The notes: generated by a model from the sequence alone, not told the origin. A DNA stretch of 64,000 nucleotides from HGM04593 sp045589695 (GCA_045589695.1 JAZNPP010000026.1:86205-150204); one strand, 5' to 3'; positions 15,862 through 24,810 are shown, counted from the stretch's first letter. Numbers and translations are program-made.

Positions 15862-16530
15862 ATGAAAGAGAGAGAAAAAAGGAGTGCCGGCAAAGCAGTA
15901 TTCTCATCGGCAAAGATTGCTGCAGGCAGAGCGGTTCTTCTGTTCGCATTGCTTACAGGAACGGCATTCGCCGCATATCCGCAAGAGAAGAAAGAGAAGA
16001 AGATGACCCTAAGAGAAAAGGAAGACGCATGGAGAGCCGAACGCCTGAAGAAAAGGGCGCGAGAAGAGAAGATTGAGTTTCAGAACGACTCGATACAGCA
16101 TGCGCAAGCCATTATCGCCATCAGAGACGGCTCATGGGCTTTGGAGGCCTCTAACGTTACCTTCAACAACGGTGTCACCAACTACGTGACGCCGAGCATG
16201 AACTTCGTGTCGATAAACGACGGTACAGGCACCATTCAGACCGCATTCGACAACACCAACGTATATTCGCCCAACGGGCTCGGAGGCATCACTCTCGAAG
16301 GCAGCATAAGCAACGAGGAGCTTACTCTCGACAAGGACGGGAATGTCTATTACAGCTATCTCATTCAAGGCAGCAACCTGTCGGCGTCCGTAAGCATTGT
16401 AATAACAGCCAACAGCAACCAGGCCACAGCGAATATAAACCCCAATTTCAACGGGCGCAATATGATGATGACGGGTTATATATACCCTTACGACACAGCC
16501 GGGGTGTTTCAAGGAACGCCCGACTACTGA
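15862..16530 (+). CDS. DUF4251 family exported protein
   Basis: Protein of 222 residues with a long basic N-region and hydrophobic core (AGRAVLLFALLTGTAFAAYP) as export signal. A Lys/Glu/Arg-rich helix (EKKEKKMTLREKEDAWRAER) and then a beta-rich DUF4251 domain follow (SWALEASNVTF, NFVSINDGTGTIQTAF, NGLGGITLEGSIS, NQATANINPNFNGRNM). DUF4251 members usually end soon after a VFKG-like motif, here VFQGTPDY, which coincides with the TGA at 16528-16530. Function is unknown; it is probably periplasmic. The frame stays open for 62 more codons after the TGA (next entry). It is the only plus-strand gene between 9.8 and 31.6 kb. Confidence 0.8.
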   Translation: MKEREKRSAGKAVFSSAKIAAGRAVLLFALLTGTAFAAYPQEKKEKKMTLREKEDAWRAERLKKRAREEKIEFQNDSIQHAQAIIAIRDGSWALEASNVTFNNGVTNYVTPSMNFVSINDGTGTIQTAFDNTNVYSPNGLGGITLEGSISNEELTLDKDGNVYYSYLIQGSNLSASVSIVITANSNQATANINPNFNGRNMMMTGYIYPYDTAGVFQGTPDY

Positions 16531-16719
16531 CTGAGAAGCGATTTTGAATATTCATGGCCGGGCTACTACCCTCCCGTGAGGTTCCGTCCCCGCCCTATTA
16601 TGCGTCCCGGCCCGCCGATACCGCCCTCTTACGGCCCGCCTATGCCTCCGCCGGGAGGAGGAAGACCGCCGGGCATGGGCGGCGGAGGAAATGTCCGCCC
16701 GCCGGGATTTACTAGATAA
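16531..16719 (+). other. In-frame Pro/Gly-rich open extension after the DUF4251 TGA stop
   Basis: Directly after the TGA the same frame reads 62 codons to TAA at 16717. It starts LRSDFEYSWPGYYPPV and then has proline- and glycine-rich runs such as GPPIPPSYGPPMPPPGGG. Composition and codon phase look coding. The stop context is TGA followed by C, a weak-termination context in many systems. It could be readthrough, a recent nonsense mutation or a sequencing error. Other genes here use TGA as a normal stop (for example the symporter at 36357-36359), so general TGA reassignment is excluded. Confidence 0.5.
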
Positions 16720-16758
16720 CGATAAACCAAGAATAATTCAAATAACCAAACAAACAAA

Positions 16759-16782
16759 AAGGGCAAACCAAAGTTTGCCCTT
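16759..16782. terminator. Hairpin between DUF4251 and convergent yebC
   Basis: 10-bp stem AAGGGCAAAC/GTTTGCCCTT with loop CAAA. On the minus strand it is followed by TTTTTG-rich sequence, so it fits the end of the pheT-yebC transcript; on the plus strand the T-run is weak. Confidence 0.65.
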
Positions 16783-16788
16783 CTATCA

Positions 16789-16842
16789 TTAATCATTAAT
16801 CGTTAAACGTTAATCGTTAATCGCTAATCGTTAAACGTTAAT
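16789..16842. repeat. Tandem array of TTAATCGTT/TTAAACGTT words
   Basis: About six degenerate 9- to 10-bp units (TTAATCATTAATCGTTAAAC and similar) abut the 100-bp element copy C. The same words form the arms of the hairpin at 9788-9821. Confidence 0.75.
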
Positions 16843-16942
16843 CTGTTGGCGGCATTCGCTATCGCAACCCAAGCGGTGCCACGTTGCGGCACTGCGCTTG
16901 ACGAGATGCTGCTCATGCCGTCGAAGCTTCGCTTTAATCGTT
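16843..16942 (+). repeat. 100-bp intergenic repeat, copy C
   Basis: Same orientation and length as copy A (13275-13374), from CTGTTGGCGGCATTCGCTAT to CTTTAATCGTT. It lies just downstream of the yebC stop at 16951, so it is transcribed antisense to its copy-A orientation if yebC reads through. Confidence 0.85.
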
Positions 16943-16950
16943 AAAAATCA

Positions 16951-17676
16951 TCACTCCTCAGCAGGTTTCATGTTCGTGTAAACATTCTGCACATCGTCAT
17001 CCTCCTCAAGACGCTCGACAATCTTGTCGATTGTAGCGCGCTGCTCCTCGTTCACGTCCTTCTGGTCGTTAGGAATACGTGTGAATTCGCTGCCTGTAAT
17101 CTCAAAGCCTTTTTCCTCAAGGCTCTTCTGGATTGCGCCGAATGACTTAGGATCGCCATAGATCGTGATTTCGTTCTCCTCCTCGTCGTACTCGTCCTCT
17201 ACGCCATAGTCGATAAGGTCAAGAATCAGTTCGTCCATGTCGAGACCTTCGGTCTTCGTGAAAGTAAAGACGCTCTTCTGCGTGAACATGAAGTCGAGGC
17301 TGCCCTGCGTGCCGAGCGTACCGCCGAACTTATTGAAGACGGCACGGACATTCGCTACAGTACGTGTAGTGTTGTCGGTCGCGGCATCAACGAAGATTGC
17401 GATACCATAAGGGCCGTATCCTTCGTATGTAACCTCCTTATAATCCTTCTGGTCCTTGCCCATCGCATTCTTGATAGCACGCTCGATGTTGTCTTTCGGC
17501 ATGTTCTCACGCTTTGCATTGGCGATGATAGCTCTCAAGTGTGAGTTTGTATCGGGGTCGGGACCGCCTGCCTTAACTGCTATAGCAATCTGTTTACCGA
17601 CACGTGTAAATGTACGTGCCATATTACCCCATCTTTTCAATTTCGCAGCTTTACGGTATTCAAAAGCTCTACCCAT
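16951..17676 (-). CDS. yebC: YebC/PmpR family protein
   Basis: Protein of 241 residues with the full YebC pattern: basic N-terminus MGRAFEYRKAAKLKRWGNMA, GGPDPDTNSHLRAIIANAKR, NMPKDNIERAI, YEGYGPYGIAIFVDAATDN, GTLGTQGSLDFMF, and an acidic C-terminal domain. The family has been described both as DNA-binding regulators and, more recently, as translation factors easing ribosome stalls at proline-rich stretches. The sequence does not decide between these. It lies 27 bp after pheT and is likely co-transcribed, which favours a translation link. The neighbouring DUF4251 extension is proline-rich; any relation is speculation. Confidence 0.95.
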   Translation of the reverse strand: MGRAFEYRKAAKLKRWGNMARTFTRVGKQIAIAVKAGGPDPDTNSHLRAIIANAKRENMPKDNIERAIKNAMGKDQKDYKEVTYEGYGPYGIAIFVDAATDNTTRTVANVRAVFNKFGGTLGTQGSLDFMFTQKSVFTFTKTEGLDMDELILDLIDYGVEDEYDEEENEITIYGDPKSFGAIQKSLEEKGFEITGSEFTRIPNDQKDVNEEQRATIDKIVERLEEDDDVQNVYTNMKPAEE

Positions 17677-17703
17677 AGTAATTTGTATTTTAGTTTATAT
17701 TAT

Positions 17704-20169
17704 TTATCGTTGAATAGCCCCAAGACGCTTCTGGAAGTTTTCCATAAGACGCGCCATAGTCTTGTCGATAACCTTATCGTTCAATGTCTGGTTCTCATCC
17801 TGAAGAATAAAGCTTACAGCATAGCTCTTCTTGCCCTCTTCGAGATTCTTGCCCTCGTAAACATCGAACAGAGTTACCGCCTTGAGCAATTTTCTTTCGG
17901 TCTCACGAGCTACCTGCTCTATCTGAGCGAAAGTCACGCTCTTGTCTATAAGCAGAGCAAGGTCACGCTTGACAGCCGGATATTTACTTATTTCGGCATA
18001 GCCTATCTTCGCATTCTTGACAGCCTTCATCAGTTCGGTCCAATTGATGTCGGCATAAAGCACTTCGCTTTCGATGTCGAAACGCTTAGCGACCTTCTTT
18101 CGTACAATACCGAGCCGGGCGACAACCTTCTTGTTGTTCTGCGCCTGCACCTGTATTGCCGACGTGAAGATATCGTCGCTGAATGTGGTAACGAGTCTCA
18201 TAGCCGGCTTGAAACCGAGGCGGTCGAAGATATGTTCCACGACAGCTTTAAGGTCGTAAACGCTCAGAGGACGTCCCTGCTCTATCCATGACGAGGCGAC
18301 ATTGTTTCCTGTCATCCACAGACCGAGGTGATAGCTTTCGCTGTAAGGGCTGAGAATTTTCTCCTCGACACGCTTGTCGGCATCGAAACGGTACGTATTG
18401 CCGAACTCGAAGAAACGCAGGTCGGTAAACTTGCGGCTCACGTTACGCTGCATGCTTTCAAGACCGCCGAAAAGGAGTGTCTGACGCATTACGTTGAGGT
18501 CGTTGCTCAGCGGGTTAAGCAAACGTACAAGATTCTCGCTCTTGCAGCTTTCGAGGCCGTCATAATACGCCGCAGCCGTGAGAGAGTTGTTCAGTATTTC
18601 GTTGAAACCGCAACCCGCAAGCTGCTCCGAAATAATGTTCTGCAATTTGTGCGACTTATCCTCGGCGCCCTTCGTGATGATAGACGAATGGAGTGTCGTC
18701 GTGATGTCAATATTGTTATAGCCGTATATACGAAGAATGTCCTCTACCACATCGCAAGGACGCTGGACATCGACACGGTAAGGAGGCACGAGCAACGATA
18801 AGCCTCTCTCGCTTTCGCTCTCTATTTTCATTTCGAGCGACGCGACGATGTTCTTCACGGTCTGCGGAGCGAGTTCCACGCCTATAAGACGGTTTACATA
18901 ATCATAATCAAGTTCAACCTTGAAGTCAGCCACAGGCGCAGGATAGATATCTTTTATATCCATTGAAATTGTACCGCCGGCAAGTTCCTTGATAAGCATT
19001 GCCGCCTGCTTCAATGCATAGATGACATTGTTAGGGTCGGTACCGCGTTCGAAGCGGAACGAGGAGTCTGTCTGCAGAGCATGACGGCGAGAGGTCTTGC
19101 GTACCCATGTCGGGTGAAAATACGCACTCTCCAGAAATACATTCTTCGTCTCTTCTGTAGTTCCTGACTCAAGACCGCCGAACACGCCCGCAATGCACAT
19201 AGGCTCTTCGGCGTTGCAAATCATGAGGTCACGCTCCGACAGCTTGCGTTCAACGCCGTCGAGGGTTACGAACGGAGTGCCCTCGGGGAATGTACGCACT
19301 ACAACCTTGCCGCCCTTTATCTTGTCCGCGTCGAAGCAGTGCATCGGCTGACCGTAAGCGTGAAGTATGTAGTTCGTGACATCGACAATATTGTTTATCG
19401 GACGTATGCCTATTATCCGCAGTTTCTCCTTGAGCCAATCGGGGCTCTCCTTTACGGTAACGCCCTTGACCGTAACGCCGGCATAACGCATGCAAGCCTC
19501 GCTGTTCTGAACCTCAATGTCAATTTCAAGAGAGTTGTCATCGACCTTGAAGCCGTCGCAGGATGGACGACGTAAAGCGCTCGCGCCCTTATTCTGCATT
19601 GTATACGCATAGAGGTCACGCGCCACGCCGTAGTGCGAACACGCGTCGGCACGGTTAGGAGTGATGTCTACGCCGATAAGATAATCGCTCTTGATATTGT
19701 AATACTCCTTAGCCGGAGTGCCCGGAACAGCGTCTGCCGGAAGGACGATAATGCCGTCGTGGCTGTTTCCTATGCCAATCTCGTCCTCGGCGCATATCAT
19801 GCCGAAAGATTCAGCGCCACGAATCTTGCCCTTCTTGATAGTAAAGCACTCTTCGCCGCTATACAGCTTTGTACCAATCGTAGCCACAACGACCTTTTGG
19901 CCGGCAGCGACATTAGGAGCGCCGCAAACTATCTGCACGGGGTTGCCGTCGCCGAGGTTTACCGTTGTTATGTGAAGATGGTCGCTGTCGGGATGGTCGA
20001 TGCATGTAAGCACCTCGCCTATCACCAGACCTTCGAGACCGCCTTTTATAGTCTGCACCTCTTCAACGCCGTCAGTTTCAAGACCAATTGAGGTCAAGGC
20101 CGCAGACACCTCTTCGGGTGTCATGTCGAAATCGACATACTCTTTCAGCCAATTATAGGAGATATTCAT
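17704..20169 (-). CDS. pheT: Phenylalanyl-tRNA synthetase beta subunit
   Basis: Large subunit of the (alpha-beta)2 enzyme that charges tRNA-Phe. Its 821 residues show MNISYNWLKEYVDFDMTPEE at the start and a tRNA-binding OB domain (VIGEVLTCIDHPDSDHLHIT; VCGAPNVAAGQKV). The B3/B4 editing domain follows (DVTNYILHAYGQPMHCFDAD), then the B5 domain and catalytic-like core (RPCDVVEDILRIYGYNNI; RFFEFGNTYRF). The C-terminal FDX anticodon-binding domain (SKYPAVKRDLALLIDKSVTF) completes it. pheS is not in this window. yebC follows 27 bp later. Confidence 0.97.
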   Translation of the reverse strand: MNISYNWLKEYVDFDMTPEEVSAALTSIGLETDGVEEVQTIKGGLEGLVIGEVLTCIDHPDSDHLHITTVNLGDGNPVQIVCGAPNVAAGQKVVVATIGTKLYSGEECFTIKKGKIRGAESFGMICAEDEIGIGNSHDGIIVLPADAVPGTPAKEYYNIKSDYLIGVDITPNRADACSHYGVARDLYAYTMQNKGASALRRPSCDGFKVDDNSLEIDIEVQNSEACMRYAGVTVKGVTVKESPDWLKEKLRIIGIRPINNIVDVTNYILHAYGQPMHCFDADKIKGGKVVVRTFPEGTPFVTLDGVERKLSERDLMICNAEEPMCIAGVFGGLESGTTEETKNVFLESAYFHPTWVRKTSRRHALQTDSSFRFERGTDPNNVIYALKQAAMLIKELAGGTISMDIKDIYPAPVADFKVELDYDYVNRLIGVELAPQTVKNIVASLEMKIESESERGLSLLVPPYRVDVQRPCDVVEDILRIYGYNNIDITTTLHSSIITKGAEDKSHKLQNIISEQLAGCGFNEILNNSLTAAAYYDGLESCKSENLVRLLNPLSNDLNVMRQTLLFGGLESMQRNVSRKFTDLRFFEFGNTYRFDADKRVEEKILSPYSESYHLGLWMTGNNVASSWIEQGRPLSVYDLKAVVEHIFDRLGFKPAMRLVTTFSDDIFTSAIQVQAQNNKKVVARLGIVRKKVAKRFDIESEVLYADINWTELMKAVKNAKIGYAEISKYPAVKRDLALLIDKSVTFAQIEQVARETERKLLKAVTLFDVYEGKNLEEGKKSYAVSFILQDENQTLNDKVIDKTMARLMENFQKRLGAIQR

Positions 20170-20282
20170 ATGTTATTTTTGTTGTTTGCAATTTCAATTT
20201 GCGAAATTACACTTTTTTTCGCAAAGAATAAAGAGTAAAGGAGAAAAATGCTCCGACAAAGACAAAAGCGACAATAAAAGAA

Positions 20283-20320
20283 AGAAAAGGTGAAACAGAA
20301 CACTCTGTATCGCCTTTTCT
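20283..20320 (-). terminator. Terminator downstream of the M20 peptidase gene
   Basis: Imperfect 17-bp stem (AGAAAAGGCGATACAGA on the minus strand with TCTGTTTCACCTTTTCT) with a short loop, followed by TTCTTTTATT. It lies 22 bp beyond the M20 stop. Confidence 0.7.
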
Positions 20321-20341
20321 TTTGATTGATAATTATTCCCT

Positions 20342-21697
20342 TTACTTGTAATTCTTATGAAACTCCACTACCGCTTCAATTCCTTTGCGGAATATATCAA
20401 GATTAAAATTCTCGTTCGGCGAGTGAATAGCGTCGCTCTCAAGGCCGAATCCCATGAGAATAGTCTTCACGCCGAGTATCTTTTCAAAGTCGCTGATGAT
20501 AGGAATGCTTCCGCCGCGACGTACGGCAAGAGGCTTCTTGCCGAAAGCCTTTTCAAAGCCAGCCTCCGCAGCCTTGTACGCAGGCAATGTTATGGGGCAT
20601 ACATAGCCTTGACCGCCATGCATGGGGGTAACCTTCACCTTCACGCAGTCGGGAGCTATCGACGTGAAATAGTCGGCAAACATCTGCGAAATCTTCGCAT
20701 GGTCCTGATGCGCCACAAGACGGCACGACAGCTTTGCATAGGCCTTTGAAGGCAACACCGTCTTGCTTCCTTCGCCTGTATAACCGCCCCAGATGCCGCA
20801 AACGTCGAATGACGGACGGCAACTGTTACGCTCAAGCGTAGAATAGCCCTTTTCGCCACGCAGGGCGTTTACCTCAATGGCGGCTTTGTATTTTTCTTCG
20901 TCGAACGGGATAGACGCAAGCATGTCACGTTCCTCTTTCGACAACTCCTCCACATCGTCGTAGAAGCCGGGAATTGTTATGCGGCCGTCGGCGTCGGTCA
21001 TCTTGGCTATCATCTCACAAAGCACATTTATAGGGTTGGCTACAGCACCGCCGAAATGGCCTGAATGAAGGTCACGGTTAGGACCTGTCACCTCGACTTC
21101 CCAGTACGCGAGCCCCCGTAATCCAGTAGTTAATGATGGCAGTTCCGCACCGAGCATGCTCGTGTCGCTGACAAGAATGATGTCGGATTTGAGCAGTTCC
21201 GTATTCTCTTTAAGGAAAGCATTGAGGCTCGGCGAGCCAATCTCCTCTTCGCCCTCGAAAATGAATTTCACATTATGCTTGAGCAAGCCGTTCTTTACGA
21301 CATACTCGAACGCCTTAGCCTGAATCATCGCCTGGCCTTTGTCGTCGTCGGCGCCGCGCGCCCACATTCTGCCATCTTTCACGACAAGCTCGAACGGGTC
21401 GGTGTTCCAAAGTTCGAGAGGTTCTACAGGCATGACATCGTAGTGCGAATAGACAAGCACCGTAGGAGCCGCCGGGTCAATAATCTTTTCGGCATAAACG
21501 AGCGGATTGCCCGTAGAAGGCATAATTTCAGCCTTGTCCGCTCCAGCCTCAAGCAGCAACTCTTTCCAACGGCCGGCGCATGCGAGAATGTCCGCTTTGT
21601 GTTCAGCCTTTGCGCTTATGCTGGGAATACGTATCAAGGACGCGAGTTCATCGATGAAACGTCGTTCATTCTCTTTAATATAATTTCTAACTTCCAT
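20342..21697 (-). CDS. M20 family metallodipeptidase
   Basis: Cytosolic zinc dipeptidase of the CNDP/carnosinase-like M20 group, 451 residues from this start. Metal-binding and catalytic motifs are LVYSHYDVMPVEP (His and catalytic Asp), WARGADDDKGQ (bridging Asp), FEGEEEIGSPSL (catalytic Glu and metal Glu) and VSDTSMLG. A dimerisation domain includes DLHSGHFGGAVANP. An upstream ATG at 21745 would add MIIFVLTDELQSKYKI, which lies inside the promoter region, so MEVRNYIKENERRF at 21697 is chosen. It would finish hydrolysis of imported peptides, matching the SusCD-metalloprotease operon next door. Confidence 0.9.
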   Translation of the reverse strand: MEVRNYIKENERRFIDELASLIRIPSISAKAEHKADILACAGRWKELLLEAGADKAEIMPSTGNPLVYAEKIIDPAAPTVLVYSHYDVMPVEPLELWNTDPFELVVKDGRMWARGADDDKGQAMIQAKAFEYVVKNGLLKHNVKFIFEGEEEIGSPSLNAFLKENTELLKSDIILVSDTSMLGAELPSLTTGLRGLAYWEVEVTGPNRDLHSGHFGGAVANPINVLCEMIAKMTDADGRITIPGFYDDVEELSKEERDMLASIPFDEEKYKAAIEVNALRGEKGYSTLERNSCRPSFDVCGIWGGYTGEGSKTVLPSKAYAKLSCRLVAHQDHAKISQMFADYFTSIAPDCVKVKVTPMHGGQGYVCPITLPAYKAAEAGFEKAFGKKPLAVRRGGSIPIISDFEKILGVKTILMGFGLESDAIHSPNENFNLDIFRKGIEAVVEFHKNYK

Positions 21698-21732
21698 AAT
21701 TTTATATTTACTCTGTAATTCATCCGTTAGCA

Positions 21733-21762
21733 CAAAAATAATCAAAGTAACGTGAATACAAA
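21733..21762 (-). promoter_or_regulatory. Bacteroidota-type promoter of the M20 gene
   Basis: On the minus strand TTTG (21762-21759), an 18-bp spacer and TATTTTTG (21740-21733) match the TTTG-N19-TAnnTTTG consensus within 1 bp of spacing. The start codon at 21697 lies 36 bp downstream. Confidence 0.6.
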
Positions 21763-21800
21763 AGAGGTTATGAATTCTTTTTCATTGAAACTGAGATTTT

Positions 21801-21840
21801 AAACAAAAAAAATGGCAGGGAACAGCAATGCTCCCTGCCA
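21801..21840 (-). terminator. Strong terminator of the SusCD operon
   Basis: Perfect 9-bp stem TGGCAGGGA/TCCCTGCCA (21813-21821 with 21832-21840) followed on the minus strand by a run of eight T. It ends the metalloprotease-SusC-SusD-secreted protein transcript 22 bp past the last stop. Confidence 0.9.
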
Positions 21841-21862
21841 ATAGGATTATCCCAAATTTATA

Positions 21863-23413
21863 TTACTTAACGAGCTTCTTAACGCCATTAACAATATAAA
21901 TGCCGGGCTTTACTATCTGCTCGATACGACGGCCTGTGAGGTCGTAGACAGCGTTGTTCTCAGACTCGATTACAACCTCATTGATTCCTGTGGCAAAACC
22001 GTCCGCATTGTATACATTGATATAAGTCTTGTCAGAACAGTTGATAAGAGCGATATAATTGTCGTTGTATGCAACCGCTGTCGCTACATCGCCAACATAC
22101 TCCTTACCCTCGCCTGTCAAAGAAACCTCATAGTTCTTTGCGCCCAACAGCTTAGGATCATTCATGTCACATACGACAGAAATCGTCTGAATATTTTCCT
22201 TTCCGAATATCACGTATACACTCTCAAAGTACTTATTTACATCGCCCTCGTCATATGCGTTTGCATATGTCCAATCGAGAGTTAGTTCTGCGGCATCAAA
22301 TGAAGCTACGAACAAATCAGTTTTGCCGACAGAAGATACCTTGCTGTCAAAAGGCAATGAAGCCTGGAATGTTCCGCCCATATAGAGTTTGCCGTTAATA
22401 ACCTTCATATTCTCTACAAAGTAGAACAAATTATATTCATCGTTCATAGCTCCTGAGAACTTAACAGTTTTTGTTTCTGAGCCGACCTTTGCCAAAATCA
22501 GACCTTTTTCATTGGTATAATCAATGTCATTGAATGCGAAATTAAAGACCTCTGTCTTATCAGATGTAATAAAAGCGACGTCACCGCTGGCAAAGGTTGC
22601 GATATATACATTCTCACCATCCACAATAAAGTTCGGAGACACCTTAGTAATGGCACTTGCGCCATCGGCTGATGTAAATTCAGCAATCTTCACTGAAGAA
22701 TTTAAATCATTGTTGAATGAAACAATTGAAGAACTCAGAACATCCATATATGCCATTCCAAAATATTCAGAATATTTGGCATTTAAAGTGAGATCCTCTG
22801 TTATTGCTACGCTTGCATTATAGCTGAATTGCGCATAAACCTTTGTTCCCTCAGAAATCAGTTTCTCAACACACACAGAAGCCGGACTGCCCCAGAATTC
22901 CATACCTGAGTCAGGAAGATTGTGAACAGCCTCGTAAGATTTTACAGAAAGAAGCTTGCCGTTAGCGTCATACTTTGCGATGAATGCCGCCGACTGACTG
23001 TCAGGCTCTGCGCTTTTAATTTCCTTGTTTTCGCCCTCAACATCCGTTACATATGCAGTGTCCGCGAATTTACCGGCAATATAAAGGTTGTTGTCTGCGT
23101 CTGTTGTGATAGCTGTGATAGCAATTGAACCCTGAAGAGCGAATGCGAACAGTTCTTTGCCTGCCGCGTCATACTTTGCGATGTAAGCGCCCAACGCCAA
23201 TACTTTGACATCATTACCTGCGAATTTAAAATCCTGCGTCTGAACACCTGTAACATAAAGGTTACCGTCCTTATCCATTGCTGCAGGAGAATTTTCGTAT
23301 TCATAAGCCTCTGCCGCGTCAAATGAAGCGATAGAGCTTTTCCATACAGCATTCTGCGCGAAGCCTGCTGCCGCAAACATGGCAACAGCGATAGAAAGTA
23401 AAACTTTTTTCAT
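21863..23413 (-). CDS. Secreted protein with T9SS-type C-terminal sorting domain
   Basis: Protein of 516 residues with signal peptide MKKVLLSIAVAMFAAAGFA. The body is made of repeated beta-strand units of the form AYIAKYDAAGKELFAF, AAFIAKYDANGKLLSV, TDADNNLYIAGKF and MDKDGNLYVTGVQ, which suggest an SBBP/NHL-like beta-propeller. It ends in VYDLTGRRIEQIVKPGIYIV...KKLVK, a typical type A C-terminal sorting signal of the type IX secretion system. It is the last gene of the SusCD operon, 47 bp after SusD. Its ligand is unknown; a surface-attached binding protein cooperating with SusCD is plausible. Confidence 0.8.
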   Translation of the reverse strand: MKKVLLSIAVAMFAAAGFAQNAVWKSSIASFDAAEAYEYENSPAAMDKDGNLYVTGVQTQDFKFAGNDVKVLALGAYIAKYDAAGKELFAFALQGSIAITAITTDADNNLYIAGKFADTAYVTDVEGENKEIKSAEPDSQSAAFIAKYDANGKLLSVKSYEAVHNLPDSGMEFWGSPASVCVEKLISEGTKVYAQFSYNASVAITEDLTLNAKYSEYFGMAYMDVLSSSIVSFNNDLNSSVKIAEFTSADGASAITKVSPNFIVDGENVYIATFASGDVAFITSDKTEVFNFAFNDIDYTNEKGLILAKVGSETKTVKFSGAMNDEYNLFYFVENMKVINGKLYMGGTFQASLPFDSKVSSVGKTDLFVASFDAAELTLDWTYANAYDEGDVNKYFESVYVIFGKENIQTISVVCDMNDPKLLGAKNYEVSLTGEGKEYVGDVATAVAYNDNYIALINCSDKTYINVYNADGFATGINEVVIESENNAVYDLTGRRIEQIVKPGIYIVNGVKKLVK

Positions 23414-23460
23414 AATAGTTTTGTTTAAAAGTTAATAAATAAAATATAATAATAAAGTCA

Positions 23461-24810
23461 TCAATTCCAATTCTCGATTTCAGGGTTTGCCGCTACGGCT
23501 TCTGCCGGGAAATGCAGAGTGTACCGCTCGTCGCCTTGCGAAAGCACAAACGGCTCTTCAGTATCACCGTCTTTGAATGTCTTTTTTATCTCGGGCTGCG
23601 TTGTACGGCGAAGGTCAAACCAACGATGTCCCTGATATGCCAGTTCACGTTGTCTCTCAGCAGCGATTTCGGCACGCAGGGCATCCTTGTCCAATACATC
23701 AAGAGCCGCCGAATATTCGGCGTACTTAGCGTCGGTATAACGTTTTTCCATCAATGCCTTTATGTACTTCAACGCTTCCTTGCTATTTCCGAGTTCATTC
23801 GCCGCCTCGGCAGCGATTAGATAGAACTCTGCCGCACGGAAGGTACATCGCTCCTCGCTTGAATTTCTCTCACGATAGACCCAACGTGTCAAGGTCTTCG
23901 GCGTGAAATACATCTTTTGCCTTTTGTCGCCCGAACGGTATGAATTTACAAGCGTAGGCTCTACATGCCCTACTCCCATAAGGACAGGGGTAATGACCTG
24001 TTCAAGAGCCATTATGGACTCTACCGAATTGTAGTTTGTAGGCAGCGTGGCCGATGTACGCAGATCCTCAAGCTCGGGGTATTCGGCAATAACCTTTTCC
24101 GATTCGCTGAAAGCCTTTTCCCAGTCACCCATATAAAGAGCTACTCTTGCCCTCAGAGCGTGCGCCGTAACGGTATTGAAACGGTAGGTATACCCCTCTT
24201 CCCATCTATCGACATTGAGATATACCGCTGCAGAATCGATATCCTCCAGTATCTGGCTGTAAACCTTTTCGACGCTGCTGCATTTCAGCACGGCGTTCAC
24301 GTCGGCTTCGAGCTGCAAAGGTATTCCTCGCGTCTCGGCAGGAACGCATTTCGTGTACGCTGGCGCATAAAGGTTCGCCAAAAGGAAATGCATGTACGCT
24401 CGTATCATGTAGCTCTCTCCCACCATCTGTTCAATCTCGTCTTTTGTAGCCTTTGTAATTGAGTTCTTATGTTCAATCAAGTAGTTCGCTATATAACAAG
24501 AATGGTAATAACGGCGCCAGCCGAAATAGAGCGACGACGGACTACGGTTGTAGTCGGTCCAGCTCCAGATGTCAAAATATGAATCGTAGTCAAGGCTCTT
24601 CATCGAACTCGCATCGGCAGCCATCTCGTCGGTGCGGAGCGTGGTAAGGCCTCTGTCTTCGGGTATCTTCGAATAGACATCGGTCAGCAAGGCACGGTAT
24701 TCGGCGCCTGTCTCGGCGATAATCTTTCCTGTCGGCTGAATGTCGAGAAAATCGTCGCAGCCGCAAAGGCAGAGTGCAAAAAGCGCTATATATAAATATC
24801 TCATGTTCAT
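23461..24810 (-). CDS. SusD/RagB family nutrient-binding lipoprotein
   Basis: Outer-membrane lipoprotein of 449 residues forming the lid over the SusC channel. The signal MNMRYLYIALFALCLCGC has Cys18 as lipidation site, followed by DDFLDIQPTGKI, the hallmark start of SusD proteins. The SusD-like N-terminal domain (YFGWRRYYHSCYIANYLIE) and tetratrico-like helices (RAYMHFLLANLYAP, AHALRARVALYMGDWEKAFSE) are clear. The C-terminal RagB/SusD motif is ERQRELAYQGHRWFDLRR. It starts 15 bp after SusC. Ligand specificity cannot be read, but its proteolytic neighbours favour peptides, as for RagB of Porphyromonas. Confidence 0.93.
   Translation of the reverse strand: MNMRYLYIALFALCLCGCDDFLDIQPTGKIIAETGAEYRALLTDVYSKIPEDRGLTTLRTDEMAADASSMKSLDYDSYFDIWSWTDYNRSPSSLYFGWRRYYHSCYIANYLIEHKNSITKATKDEIEQMVGESYMIRAYMHFLLANLYAPAYTKCVPAETRGIPLQLEADVNAVLKCSSVEKVYSQILEDIDSAAVYLNVDRWEEGYTYRFNTVTAHALRARVALYMGDWEKAFSESEKVIAEYPELEDLRTSATLPTNYNSVESIMALEQVITPVLMGVGHVEPTLVNSYRSGDKRQKMYFTPKTLTRWVYRERNSSEERCTFRAAEFYLIAAEAANELGNSKEALKYIKALMEKRYTDAKYAEYSAALDVLDKDALRAEIAAERQRELAYQGHRWFDLRRTTQPEIKKTFKDGDTEEPFVLSQGDERYTLHFPAEAVAANPEIENWN

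Noticed and set aside
15852..16076. 74-codon plus-strand frame starting 10 bp before the DUF4251 gene
   Set aside because: It overlaps the signal-peptide region of DUF4251 in another frame and is almost all charged residues (Arg/Glu-rich), with no independent support.
16528..16530. TGA as selenocysteine or reassigned codon
   Set aside because: No SECIS-like hairpin in the right place was seen, no Sec genes are in the window, and TGA ends other genes normally.
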